This document shows positions 15,235 through 23,346 of a DNA stretch of 35,922 nucleotides, one piece after another (within the stretch, counting starts at the first letter, position 1; each line of letters opens with the position of its first letter). Origin of the DNA: Lachnoclostridium sp. UBA7215 (lineage in GTDB: Bacteria; Bacillota; Clostridia; Lachnospirales; Lachnospiraceae); contig DKUB01000054.1 in the NCBI GenBank assembly GCA_002490465.1, positions 1 through 35,922 of the forward strand, in the 5' to 3' direction. Made by a program: the position numbers and the translations under genes. The notes under the pieces were generated by a model. It ran no database searches and was not told the DNA's origin. It saw only the letters and a program-made list of their open reading frames with translations.

Positions 15235-15831
15235 TCACATACCCATTTTAACATCATTTCCGGCGTTTACGCTGCCATCTACACTTCCGTTCACACTAAC
15301 ATTATTTCCGGCAGTTGCACTGCCATCTACGTTTCCATTCACCGTAACATTATTTCCCGCCGTAATACTACCGTCTACATTTCCATCCACATGAACGTTA
15401 TTTCCCGCCGTCACACTGCCATCCACTGTCCCCATTATTTCAGCATTTCCTACAACATGCAGTTCTATCTGTTTTTCCCCCAGAGAAACGTCACTGAGGT
15501 GAATCGTAAGCTCTGAAATGTTTATCGTTTCCTCTTTATCCGCCTGCAATATAACTTTCTGTCCTACTGCTGCTAAAATACGCAGTTTCCCATCATCCGG
15601 AAGTTCTGGTGATATTACTTCCCTCTCTCCATCGAAATTATCACGCAGCAATTCATCCAGGCTGATATTTAAATAATCTGCTATCTGCGGCAGATTCAAA
15701 ATATCCGGATAGTTTAGTCCGCATTCCCATTTGCTGACTGCCTGAATACTGACTCCCAGCTTCTCCGCTAACACCTCCTGGCTCATAAGTTTTTCTTTTC
15801 TGGCATTTTTAATTTTTTCTCCAATTGTCAT
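15235..15831 (-). CDS. XRE-family regulator with bactofilin-like repeat tail
   Basis: Residues 1-65 of this 198-residue protein form a Cro/C1-type helix-turn-helix (SQEVLAEKLGVSIQAVSKWE, then DILNLPQIADYLNIS). After a linker and a beta-rich stretch (about 80-130), the last 63 residues are four copies of a 16-residue unit based on VDGSxTAGNNVxVNGN. Such short glycine/valine repeats resemble the beta-helix of bactofilin or polymer-forming proteins. The repeat may let the regulator assemble or sense assembly; this is inference. It lies 34 nt downstream of the two ABC genes, so it may regulate them or itself. A GGAGT-type site precedes the start. Confidence 0.85.
   Translation of the reverse strand: MTIGEKIKNARKEKLMSQEVLAEKLGVSIQAVSKWECGLNYPDILNLPQIADYLNISLDELLRDNFDGEREVISPELPDDGKLRILAAVGQKVILQADKEETINISELTIHLSDVSLGEKQIELHVVGNAEIMGTVDGSVTAGNNVHVDGNVDGSITAGNNVTVNGNVDGSATAGNNVSVNGSVDGSVNAGNDVKMGM
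15238..15426 (-). repeat. Four tandem 48-bp coding repeats
   Basis: The 3' end of the XRE gene contains three full and one shortened 48-bp unit, each coding for VDGS-x-TAGNN-V-type 16-mers. Units differ at several bases but keep the frame. Such repeats can change copy number by slippage without breaking the reading frame. Confidence 0.8.
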
Positions 15832-15865
15832 AACTCAAACTCCTTTCATAAATTTTTACTTATAA

Positions 15866-17713
15866 TTAATAATACTGGGCCTGGGCAGTCCATAAATCTT
15901 TGTATTCTCCATTCTCATTTACCAATTGAGCATGTCTCCCCTGCTGAATAATCCGCCCATCTTTAAACACCACAATGCGATTACTCAACTGACAGCTTGA
16001 CATTCTATGAGATACAAATAAGATAAGCTGATCCGTACCCCCATGTGACATAATTTTTTCATAAACTTCATTTTCTGTTTTTGAATCCAGCGCACTTGAC
16101 GGCTCATCAAAAATGTTTATCTTTCCTTTCTTATAAAAAGCACGGGCAATTGCTACTTTTTGCATCTGTCCGCCGGATAATTCCACTCCCTTTTCCATGT
16201 AATTATATAAATAGGTATTCAGCCCTTCCTTCAGATTGCTAACTATATTGCCTATATTTACTTCATCACATAGATTCATGACCTCATCTGCATTGAAATC
16301 CTGATTTGCTGCGATATTCTGTCCCAGCAAAAACGCATAGAGCTTATAATCCTGAAACACAGCTGATAACAGCTTGTAATACTCCTCTTTGCTTATTGTC
16401 TGTATATCAACGCCATTTACAAGAATTGTTCCGGATACAGGGCGGTACAAGCCACACAGAAGCTTAATAAACGTAGATTTCCCTGCACCATTTCTTCCCA
16501 CTACCGCCACAACATCTCCTGCATTTAGCACGATATTGATGTCCTTGAGTACCAGTTCTGATGAATCCGGATAGGAAAAATCAACATGACAAAATTCAAT
16601 TTGAATGGGAGATTGAATATTTAATGTACCAGTTTCCCCATCTTCCTTGTCTAATCCAACAAAATCCAAATACTTCTTTATATAATCACATTTTATAGGG
16701 ATCCATGTAATAGCAGATGTCATGCTATTCACATGATTAAATACTGCAAGAATCGTCGAAACATAAAACGATATCTGCCCAATTGTTATTATGCCATAAA
16801 TTGCTTTTAATGCCACAAAAATATATATGACAAGCTGTATGACAGTATTCAAAATAATACTAATTTGATTACAGCGTATTCTTTTATTTTGAATAATTGT
16901 TTCAACTTTTTTTACACCCTGATCAGATTCCTTTAAATTTTCCAGAATCATGTTCTGCATATTGTATAAGCGTATATCTTTCCCAATATTATACTCATAT
17001 ACAAATCTGCGGAAGTATCCAAATTTGTTATTTGCCATAACATTTTGTTCAAAAAAATCTTTCTGAATTGCTCCAACTTTTTTTATATTTCGGCAAATCA
17101 CCCATATGGCGATTCCAAAAATACATACTATCAAACATAACCCCAATGGAGAGTTGATCAAAATTCCCATTCCGTCTTCTATATGGATATCCTGCTTAAT
17201 CAAAAATAAATTGCTGCAAACAATCAGCGAATAGACAAACAGAATTACTCCACCTATTGCCGAGTATATATCATTACATAAAGATTGTATTCCTCCGTTC
17301 GATTTACAGCCTTCTTCTGCAGTACGCAGTAATTCCTGTGTTTCCTTTTTCTCAAGAATTTCATAAGGAAGCGATACAGCAGTTTTAACAATCCGTTCTT
17401 TTGTCTTATCCTCTAAATACCGCTCTTCCACTTTTTTACTTTTATTCAATAATGCCCTTGTTATATTAATCAACACATTTAGCAATATCATGACAATTAC
17501 AATGTTGAAAATCTCCCCTGGGGTGGATTTTTGTACCAGTTGATCAATGATAATGCTCATAAAAAACAAATTAATAAATGGAGCCAGGGTGTCGATTATT
17601 GTATAAAAGCCGGCTATTACAAGATATTTAGCTGAAAGCATTTTCACAAAACGCAAAACAGAAACAAAATCCCGAAAGGAAAACTTTAATTTTTTATCCT
17701 TTTTCTGCAGCAT
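15866..17713 (-). CDS. ABC exporter half-transporter (permease-ATPase fusion), second subunit
   Basis: This 615-residue protein has an N-terminal six-helix type-1 exporter membrane domain (about 15-330) and an ATPase domain (about 365-615). The ATPase motifs are GRNGAGKST (Walker A), ELSGGQMQK (signature), IFDEPSSALD (Walker B, with the catalytic E) and FVSHRMSS (H-loop). It pairs with the gene directly upstream (gap 35 nt), which suggests a heterodimeric exporter for a peptide, drug or lipid. ATG codons at 17716 and 17713 adjoin; AGGAGG is 3 nt from the first and 6 nt from the second, so 17713 is preferred over the in-frame ATG at 17728. No precursor peptide or modification gene is seen nearby, so the substrate is unknown. 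Confidence 0.88.
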   Translation of the reverse strand: MLQKKDKKLKFSFRDFVSVLRFVKMLSAKYLVIAGFYTIIDTLAPFINLFFMSIIIDQLVQKSTPGEIFNIVIVMILLNVLINITRALLNKSKKVEERYLEDKTKERIVKTAVSLPYEILEKKETQELLRTAEEGCKSNGGIQSLCNDIYSAIGGVILFVYSLIVCSNLFLIKQDIHIEDGMGILINSPLGLCLIVCIFGIAIWVICRNIKKVGAIQKDFFEQNVMANNKFGYFRRFVYEYNIGKDIRLYNMQNMILENLKESDQGVKKVETIIQNKRIRCNQISIILNTVIQLVIYIFVALKAIYGIITIGQISFYVSTILAVFNHVNSMTSAITWIPIKCDYIKKYLDFVGLDKEDGETGTLNIQSPIQIEFCHVDFSYPDSSELVLKDINIVLNAGDVVAVVGRNGAGKSTFIKLLCGLYRPVSGTILVNGVDIQTISKEEYYKLLSAVFQDYKLYAFLLGQNIAANQDFNADEVMNLCDEVNIGNIVSNLKEGLNTYLYNYMEKGVELSGGQMQKVAIARAFYKKGKINIFDEPSSALDSKTENEVYEKIMSHGGTDQLILFVSHRMSSCQLSNRIVVFKDGRIIQQGRHAQLVNENGEYKDLWTAQAQYY

Positions 17714-17748
17714 CATCAGCCTCCTCATTTTATCTGTTTCAGAGCAAA

Positions 17749-19536
17749 TTACTTATAATATTTACTTTGCACCTGATACATCCTCGCATATTCTCCTTGT
17801 TTTTTCATCAACTCATCATGTGTCCCCTCCTCAATAACAGCTCCTCCCTTTAAAACAATAATCCTGTCACAAAACTTAGTTGTCGCTAATCTATGAGAAA
17901 CAAATATTGCCGTCCGCCCATTCACAATATCTGAAAAGTCTTCATATAATTTTTTTTCTGCAATCGGATCAAGCGCACTGGTTGGTTCATCCAGAATAAT
18001 TATGCTGCCATCTTGATAAAGGCTTCTTGCAAGCAATAATTTCTGTCTTTCTCCGCCGGAAAAATCAACACCATCCCTATCAATGATTTTGGAAATTCTG
18101 GTATGAATTCCCTGTGGCAGTTTGGAAATCTTTTTATATAGTCCTATTTTTTTGATGGTTCCAAGAACCCGTGTCTCATCCACCTGATTCAATGGTTTAC
18201 ATGCAATATTTTCTCCAATGGAAAATGCCAGCAAGGCACTGTCCTGAAATACTACCGTAACATCGTCCTGAGGAAAATCATTCTCCCTATCTGCACAATA
18301 TTTTTTGTTGCCCATCCATATTTCACCCTCAAAGTTTCTATAAAGTCCTGTTAGAATTTTTATCAGTGTCGATTTACCGGCTCCATTTTCACCTACAAGG
18401 GCAACTTTTTCCCCTGATTCGATTTTAAAACTTATATTGTCGAGAACTTTCCGCTCATTGTTTTCATAGGCAAAAGATACTTTTTCCAATCGTATGCCCG
18501 TCTTTTTATGTGGAAAATTTGTTATATTTTCTTTATCATCTGAATCCTGTTCGTGTTCCTTTACAACTTCTCGAAATGAATTGACCTGAATATTAGCTCT
18601 TTTCAAGTCTCCGACTGCTCCAACAATTTGAAACAGCCATCCTGAAAATCCATTTATAATCCCAATGTAAAAAGTAAACGCAGCAATTGAAATATTTCCT
18701 GCCAGGACGCTGTCAATCAAAATGTAGCAGGCAGCACCATCTTTTAATCCCACAAAAATCACATCTGAAATCTCTGGATAACTCCATACCCTTTCAATAT
18801 TATTGCTTATCTTCTTTTTCCTTTTACACAATTTATTAAACTCACCACAAAACCACGTTGACATATTAAACAGGATAATGTCCTTTATATCCCTATAATC
18901 CGTCATTGTGCGATACAAATAATCACATTGTTTTGAAACCTTTCCCTCCTCTTTATTGTACTTTTTTAAGTATTCGTTTGCTTTTTTACTCAATAATATA
19001 TTTACAATACACATAAGGACCAGTATCAATAAAATTCTAACATCCACAGATATAATAATCCCTGCATATCCTGTGATTCCAACCACACCAATGAACAATT
19101 GGACGGACGCCCTTGTCATCCCTTCTATTCCCTCATAGTTACTTCCAATCGCCTTTGCTGCCATGCTCATCTTCGTCTGTGTTTCTTCTTTTTCAAGCAC
19201 ACAATAATCCATCTCCATCGCATTACGGATCAGCATCTGATTAAAATTCTGGTCACGGCACCAGGCCCCTATTTTATCAACCCATTGTGTTGTGTAATCT
19301 CTTAAAATACTGAAAAATAAACACAATATCAAACTGCAGCATAAGTAGAACACTAACTTTTTTCCACCTTCCTGCTTCGATACAATATTTACTACAAGTG
19401 CAGGAACTGCCGTCTCAACAACAGGAAGAATACAACTGACAATAATTCGTAAGGGAAATAGGTATCTCAATGAATGGTACCAGTTAAATTCCTTTTTCAA
19501 GATATACTTTAGATTGCCGGCAATACTATATTCCAT
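17749..19536 (-). CDS. ABC exporter half-transporter (permease-ATPase fusion), first subunit
   Basis: This 595-residue protein has an N-terminal membrane domain (about 20-320) and an ATPase domain (about 350-595). Its motifs are GENGAGKST, DFSGGERQK, IIILDEPTSALD and FVSHRLAT; both Walker sites look functional. The start at 19536 (MEYSIAG) follows GGCGGGG. A longer in-frame extension to 19650 would run through the operator-like palindromes and is unlikely to be translated. Together with the next gene it forms a probable heterodimeric type-1 exporter. The pair sits directly behind the ribosomal operon terminator. Codon use looks slightly more A/T-rich than the ribosomal genes, which fits an accessory insertion but does not prove it. 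Confidence 0.88.
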   Translation of the reverse strand: MEYSIAGNLKYILKKEFNWYHSLRYLFPLRIIVSCILPVVETAVPALVVNIVSKQEGGKKLVFYLCCSLILCLFFSILRDYTTQWVDKIGAWCRDQNFNQMLIRNAMEMDYCVLEKEETQTKMSMAAKAIGSNYEGIEGMTRASVQLFIGVVGITGYAGIIISVDVRILLILVLMCIVNILLSKKANEYLKKYNKEEGKVSKQCDYLYRTMTDYRDIKDIILFNMSTWFCGEFNKLCKRKKKISNNIERVWSYPEISDVIFVGLKDGAACYILIDSVLAGNISIAAFTFYIGIINGFSGWLFQIVGAVGDLKRANIQVNSFREVVKEHEQDSDDKENITNFPHKKTGIRLEKVSFAYENNERKVLDNISFKIESGEKVALVGENGAGKSTLIKILTGLYRNFEGEIWMGNKKYCADRENDFPQDDVTVVFQDSALLAFSIGENIACKPLNQVDETRVLGTIKKIGLYKKISKLPQGIHTRISKIIDRDGVDFSGGERQKLLLARSLYQDGSIIILDEPTSALDPIAEKKLYEDFSDIVNGRTAIFVSHRLATTKFCDRIIVLKGGAVIEEGTHDELMKKQGEYARMYQVQSKYYK

Positions 19537-19621
19537 ATTTCCCCGCCTTTCATGTAAAGATATTTTATAAATATATTTTAAAATACTTATCACGTGGCAG
19601 CCAGCAACTATTCGGGGAAAA

Positions 19622-19660
19622 ATATCAACCATCGGTTGATATACAACCATCGATTGATAG
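19622..19660. promoter_or_regulatory. Tandem operator-like palindromes upstream of the ABC exporter
   Basis: ATATCAACC-ATC-GGTTGATAT (19622-19642) is a perfect dyad with 9-bp arms. A degenerate second copy with the same CAACC-ATC-GATTG core follows, centred 18 bp away. This is typical of a dimeric repressor site, for example TetR-like. No TetR gene lies in the window; the XRE regulator downstream is one alternative. A clear sigma-A promoter for the ABC genes was not found. Confidence 0.6.
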
Positions 19661-19661
19661 T

Positions 19662-19687
19662 AAAAAACGGAGCAGTTACCTGCTCCG
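19662..19687 (-). terminator. Terminator of the ribosomal superoperon
   Basis: On the minus strand CGGAGCAG-GTAA-CTGCTCCG forms an 8-bp GC-rich stem followed directly by six T residues. It lies 30 nt after the rplQ stop codon, so transcription of the ribosomal genes ends here before the ABC genes. Confidence 0.92.
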
Positions 19688-19716
19688 CATCTAATCTAAC
19701 TTTTAAATTTTATGAA

Positions 19717-20253
19717 TTACACAAGTTCAATTACAACTTCCATCGCTGCATCGCCCTTACGTGGTCCAATCTTAATGATTCTTGTATAACCACCCTGACG
19801 GGATGCATACTTTGGCGCAATTTCGTCAAAGAGAACATTGGTCAAATCAACTACTTTTGTTCCCTTCTTTCTCCCTGCCGTCTCCGCAGGAACTTCCTTT
19901 ATTGTATAAAGGACTTTCTTCATCTGACGTCTTGCATGAAGTCGGGAAGGAAGGTCTTTTTTAATCTCTTTATCCACGATATCGTATACTGTCACACGCT
20001 TACCGTCCTTAACCTCTTTCACCCTTTTCCCATCTTTATCCTTCTGCGGAACTTTAGCCTGAACCGTCACGGTCTCATAGTTATCTTTTTCACGAACTGC
20101 CAGTGCTATCATACGCTCAGCAATCTTGCGAATTTCTTTCGCTTTTGCTTCGGTTGTAACAATCTTTCCATGATACAGGAGATTGGTTACCTGATTTCTG
20201 AGCAAAGCTTTTCTCTGATTGGAAGTTCTTCCAAGTTTTCTATAGCCTGCCAT
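19717..20253 (-). CDS. rplQ: 50S ribosomal protein L17 (extended form)
   Basis: The N-terminus (MAGYRKLGRTSNQRKALLRN) is unmistakable L17, and the C-terminus (GGYTRIIKIGPRKGDAA) matches too. At 178 residues it is about 50-60 longer than the usual protein. The extra sequence is mainly a charged segment at about residues 57-95 (KDKDGKRVKEV...), plus a second insertion near the AETAGRKKGTK stretch. Both lie between the conserved helices, so they probably protrude from the ribosome surface. It is the last gene of the alpha operon, 27 nt after rpoA. Confidence 0.96.
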   Translation of the reverse strand: MAGYRKLGRTSNQRKALLRNQVTNLLYHGKIVTTEAKAKEIRKIAERMIALAVREKDNYETVTVQAKVPQKDKDGKRVKEVKDGKRVTVYDIVDKEIKKDLPSRLHARRQMKKVLYTIKEVPAETAGRKKGTKVVDLTNVLFDEIAPKYASRQGGYTRIIKIGPRKGDAAMEVVIELV

Positions 20254-20280
20254 TTTTGTATTTCCTCCTTGCTAAAACTA

Positions 20281-21246
20281 TTATTCAGCCTCTCCTGTGC
20301 TGAGAGACAAACCGAGCTCTTTCAACTTAGCCAGCACTTCCTCAAGGGACTTACGGCCTAAGTTACGAACTTTCATCATATCTTCTGCAGTTTTATTTGT
20401 CAATTCTTCAACGGTATTGATTCCGGCCCTCTTGAGACAGTTATAAGAACGCACTGACAACTCAAGCTCGTCAATGTTCATATCCATAACCTTTTGGGAC
20501 TCGTCTTCCTCTTTCTCTACAATAACCTCTGCCATTTTTGCCTTCTCTGAGAGGTCGATAAAGGAATTCAAATGCTCACTCAATACCTTTGCTGCGAGGC
20601 TCACCGCCTCATCCGGTTCCAGTGTACCATTGGTAAATACATCCAATGTCAGTTTATCAAAGTCAGTAATCTGTCCAACACGGGTATTCTCAACCTTAAT
20701 GTTGACTCTTTCAATAGGCGTATAAATCGAATCAATCGGAATCACATCAATTGCCATATCATCCCTTTTGTTCTTGTCTGAGCTGACATAACCACGCCCA
20801 TTTGTTACTGTCATTTCAATGTAAAGCTTACAATCGGAACCACCGTTCAGGGTGGCAATAACCTGTTCGGAATTTATTATTTCGATATCGGAATCACATT
20901 TAATATCTGCTGCTGTGACAACACCCTCGCCATGTGCATCAATGTACATCATCTTTGGGGTATTCAAATCCTGGCTCTCATTTTTAATCGCCAGATTTTT
21001 AATATTCATAACGATTTCTGTTACGTCTTCCTTTATTCCCGGAATTGAGCTAAACTCATGTACAACGCCGTCAATTTTAATCTGGCTTACTGCTGCACCC
21101 GGCAGGGACGAGAGCATGATTCGTCTGAGTGAATTACCCAAAGTAGTTCCATATCCTCTTTCCAGTGGTTCTACTACAAAACATCCATATTTTTTATCTT
21201 CCGAAATTTCAGCAATTTCAATTCTAGGCTTTTCAAAATCAAACAC
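20281..21246 (-). CDS. rpoA: RNA polymerase alpha subunit
   Basis: This 321-residue protein has the full alpha layout. The N-terminal dimerisation domain (about 1-230) includes VEPLERGYGTTLGNSLRRIM and the EFSSIPGIKEDV loop. The C-terminal domain (about 250-312) has LSVRSYNCLKRAGINTVEEL and KVRNLGRKSLEEV, which bind UP elements and activators. Its position between rpsD and rplQ is standard for the alpha operon. Confidence 0.98.
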   Translation of the reverse strand: MFDFEKPRIEIAEISEDKKYGCFVVEPLERGYGTTLGNSLRRIMLSSLPGAAVSQIKIDGVVHEFSSIPGIKEDVTEIVMNIKNLAIKNESQDLNTPKMMYIDAHGEGVVTAADIKCDSDIEIINSEQVIATLNGGSDCKLYIEMTVTNGRGYVSSDKNKRDDMAIDVIPIDSIYTPIERVNIKVENTRVGQITDFDKLTLDVFTNGTLEPDEAVSLAAKVLSEHLNSFIDLSEKAKMAEVIVEKEEDESQKVMDMNIDELELSVRSYNCLKRAGINTVEELTNKTAEDMMKVRNLGRKSLEEVLAKLKELGLSLSTGEAE

Positions 21247-21275
21247 TACCGGACCCTCCTTTTGGGTTTAGAAAA

Positions 21276-21869
21276 TTACTTGGAGTACAACTCGACGATA
21301 AGCACATCATTTACAGGCACATCAATCTCTGCTCTGCTTGGGATTTCCTTCACAGTTCCGGACAAAGACTCCTGGTCTGCCTCGAGCCATGCAGGTACCA
21401 GTCTTGCACCGGTCACCTCAAGAATGTCTTTATATCTCTGAGCCCCTTTGAATTTTTCTTTTATTTCAATGGTATCGCCAGCTTTCATCTGATAAGATGG
21501 AATGTTGACGCATTTGCCATTTACAAGTACATGTTTGTGGTCAACAATCTGCCTTGCTTCTTTTCTTGTCCTGGCAAATCCCAGACGGAATAATACATTA
21601 TCAAGTCTGAGCTCCAGAAGAATCATCAGATTATCACCAGTTGTACCATATTTTAATTTCTGCGCACGGGCAAAATAATTACGGAACGGTTTCTCAAGAA
21701 CGCCATAAATAAACTTTGCCTTCTGCTTTTCCCGCAGCTGACTGCCGTACTCACTTAACTTCTTTCCAGTTCTGGCATTTCTCTTGGATTTTTTATCAAT
21801 TCCCAGATATACAGGATCTAAATCAAGAGACCTGCATCTTTTCAAAACAGGTGTCATATCTCTAGCCAT
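21276..21869 (-). CDS. rpsD: 30S ribosomal protein S4
   Basis: This 197-residue protein binds 16S rRNA early in assembly. The S4 RNA-binding domain lies at about 85-150 (LELRLDNVLFRLGFARTRKEARQIV). The N-terminus lacks the four-cysteine zinc cluster of some S4 proteins (C-minus type). It sits in the alpha operon, unlike in Bacillus subtilis where rpsD is elsewhere, so S4-mediated autoregulation could act on the leader upstream of rpsM. Confidence 0.97.
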   Translation of the reverse strand: MARDMTPVLKRCRSLDLDPVYLGIDKKSKRNARTGKKLSEYGSQLREKQKAKFIYGVLEKPFRNYFARAQKLKYGTTGDNLMILLELRLDNVLFRLGFARTRKEARQIVDHKHVLVNGKCVNIPSYQMKAGDTIEIKEKFKGAQRYKDILEVTGARLVPAWLEADQESLSGTVKEIPSRAEIDVPVNDVLIVELYSK

Positions 21870-21895
21870 TTCTAATTAATCCTCCTTATTCTCAA

Positions 21896-22291
21896 CTAAA
21901 CTCTTCTACGTTTTGGCGGTCTGCAGCCGTTGTGTGGAACCGGCGTAACATCCTGGATACTGGTAACTTCAATACCGCATGCCTGAATGGCACGGATGGC
22001 AGCTTCACGTCCTGAACCCGGTCCTTTCACCATTACCTCTACTGTTTTAAGACCATGAGGAAGTGCTGCTTTTGCTGCCGTCTCCGCTGCCATCTGTGCA
22101 GCATATGGAGTAGACTTTTTAGAACCGCGGAATCCAAGTCCGCCTGCACTTGCCCATGAAATCGCATTGCCTTCCATATCTGTCAGCGTTACGATTGTAT
22201 TATTAAAAGATGACTGGATATGTGCCTGTCCACGGTCTATATTCTTTTTGACACGCTTCTTTGACACCTTTTTTGCAACTTGTTTCGCCAC
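21896..22291 (-). CDS. rpsK: 30S ribosomal protein S11
   Basis: This 131-residue protein shows the S11 core AHIQSSFNNTIVTLTD and the basic C-terminus PHNGCRPPKRRRV. It forms part of the platform of the 30S subunit near the 3' end of 16S rRNA. The N-terminus is lysine-rich. It lies 17 nt after rpsM and 26 nt before rpsD in the alpha operon. Confidence 0.98.
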   Translation of the reverse strand: MAKQVAKKVSKKRVKKNIDRGQAHIQSSFNNTIVTLTDMEGNAISWASAGGLGFRGSKKSTPYAAQMAAETAAKAALPHGLKTVEVMVKGPGSGREAAIRAIQACGIEVTSIQDVTPVPHNGCRPPKRRRV

Positions 22292-22308
22292 TTGTCTTAC
22301 CTCCTAAA

Positions 22309-22677
22309 TTATTTCTTCTTGTTCGCTACCGTACGTTTTGGACCTTTTCTTGTCCTGGCGTTCGTCTTCGTTTTCTGACCACGCACCGGAAGTCCTTTTC
22401 TATGACGGATTCCCCGATAACAGCCAATCTCCTGAAGTCTCTTGATATTCAGAGCCACTTCACGGCGGAGGTCACCCTCAACCACCTGTGTACGGTCAAT
22501 TACATCACGGATTTTGGAAACATCCTCATCTGTTAAATCTTTACAACGAATATCCGGATTTACGTTTGCTTCCGCAAGAATTCTTCTTGAGCTTGCGACA
22601 CCGATACCATAAATATAGGTAAGACCTATTTCTACACGTTTCTCTCTTGGTAAATCTACACCGCTTATACGAGCCAT
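22309..22677 (-). CDS. rpsM: 30S ribosomal protein S13
   Basis: This 122-residue protein begins with MARISGVDLPREKRVEIGLT and ends in the conserved basic tail (GQKTKTNARTRKGP). It sits in the head of the 30S subunit and contacts tRNA and the 50S subunit. A GGAGGTG ribosome site precedes the start. An unusually long 231-nt non-coding gap separates it from rpmJ, a likely site of regulation. Confidence 0.98.
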   Translation of the reverse strand: MARISGVDLPREKRVEIGLTYIYGIGVASSRRILAEANVNPDIRCKDLTDEDVSKIRDVIDRTQVVEGDLRREVALNIKRLQEIGCYRGIRHRKGLPVRGQKTKTNARTRKGPKRTVANKKK

Positions 22678-22908
22678 GTGTGCTTTACACCTCCATTATT
22701 TTTTGTAATTAATTTTTTTGCGCGCCCTGGCAGAACACGCATCAGCCGCTTTAAATCACAACACATCTGTTGCCGTTGTGATATCACAACACCTGAACAA
22801 AAGAAATTTGACGGTTTCTCCGGTGCTGTAACACAGAAAGCAAGAACCTGAATTTATAAACACGAAAACGACCTAAAGAATCCCTCTTTAGGTTTTCGGA
22901 TATATTCA
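22678..22908 (-). other. Structured rpmJ-rpsM intergenic leader
   Basis: These 231 bp contain no ORF. Right after rpmJ, a long hairpin (22863-22898) pairs CCTAAAGA with TCTTTAGG and, across a 3-nt bulge, CGAAAA with TTTTCG. Further on, GTTGTGATATCACAAC (22775-22790) is a perfect 16-bp palindrome, and TCACAACAC occurs twice (22756 and 22784). The position matches where S4 represses the alpha operon in enterobacteria, but the sequence shows no recognised pseudoknot. It is a candidate r-protein leader or attenuator. Confidence 0.55.
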
Positions 22909-23022
22909 TTAGCCTTGTCTTTGTTTGTGTTTGGGATTTTCGCAGATAATTCTGACACGTCCCTTTCTTTTAATGACTTTGCATTTCTCGCAAATCGGTT
23001 TTACTGACGATCTAACTTTCAC
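22909..23022 (-). CDS. rpmJ: 50S ribosomal protein L36
   Basis: This 37-residue ORF starts with GTG at 23022 and reads VKVRSSVKPICEKCKVIKRK followed by GRVRIICENPKHKQRQG, the entire L36 sequence. The C-x2-C and later C/H residues form the zinc site (C-plus form). AAGGAGGG lies 7 nt upstream of the GTG. It is the first gene behind the internal promoter at 23056-23084. Confidence 0.97.
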   Translation of the reverse strand: MKVRSSVKPICEKCKVIKRKGRVRIICENPKHKQRQG

Positions 23023-23055
23023 AGTAATACCCTCCTTTCAAAAAAGTCCGCTTAA

Positions 23056-23084
23056 AAGTATATCATATCATTTCATATGATGCA
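23056..23084 (-). promoter_or_regulatory. Internal promoter of the alpha operon
   Basis: On the minus strand TTGCAT (23079-23084), a 17-nt spacer and TATACT (23056-23061) form a strong sigma-A promoter with an extended -10 TG. It lies between infA and rpmJ. The spacer contains an ATCATAT/ATATGAT dyad. It should give the alpha-operon genes transcription independent of the S10 and spc promoters. Confidence 0.75.
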
Positions 23085-23107
23085 AGCACTTTTTTACTTT
23101 ATTGGAA

Positions 23108-23326
23108 CTATTTGTCCCTCCAGACAATTCTTCCCTTTGTCAAATCATACGGGGACAGCTCCAAAGTTACTTTGTCACCAGGCAAGATACGAATAAAGTT
23201 CATGCGAAGTTTACCGCTTATATGTGCCAGTACTCTGTGACCATTCTCCAACTCTACCTGAAACATGGCATTTGGCAGTTTTTCCACTACTGTTCCCTCA
23301 ATTTCAATTACATCTGCTTTTGACAT
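23108..23326 (-). CDS. infA: Translation initiation factor IF-1
   Basis: This 72-residue OB-fold protein is standard IF-1, with MSKADVIEIEGTVVEKLPNA, the GHRVLAHISGKLRMNFIRIL core and DLTKGRIVWRDK at the end. It binds the ribosomal A site during initiation. It lies 20 nt downstream of map. The KOW-domain gene found between map and infA in many Clostridia is absent here. Confidence 0.98.
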   Translation of the reverse strand: MSKADVIEIEGTVVEKLPNAMFQVELENGHRVLAHISGKLRMNFIRILPGDKVTLELSPYDLTKGRIVWRDK

Positions 23327-23346
23327 CTTTCAACATTACCTCCAAC

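Noticed and set aside
15238..15426. Regular 48-bp repeats as a CRISPR array
   Set aside because: The repeats are contiguous, lack unique spacers and translate in frame as 16-residue units of the XRE protein.
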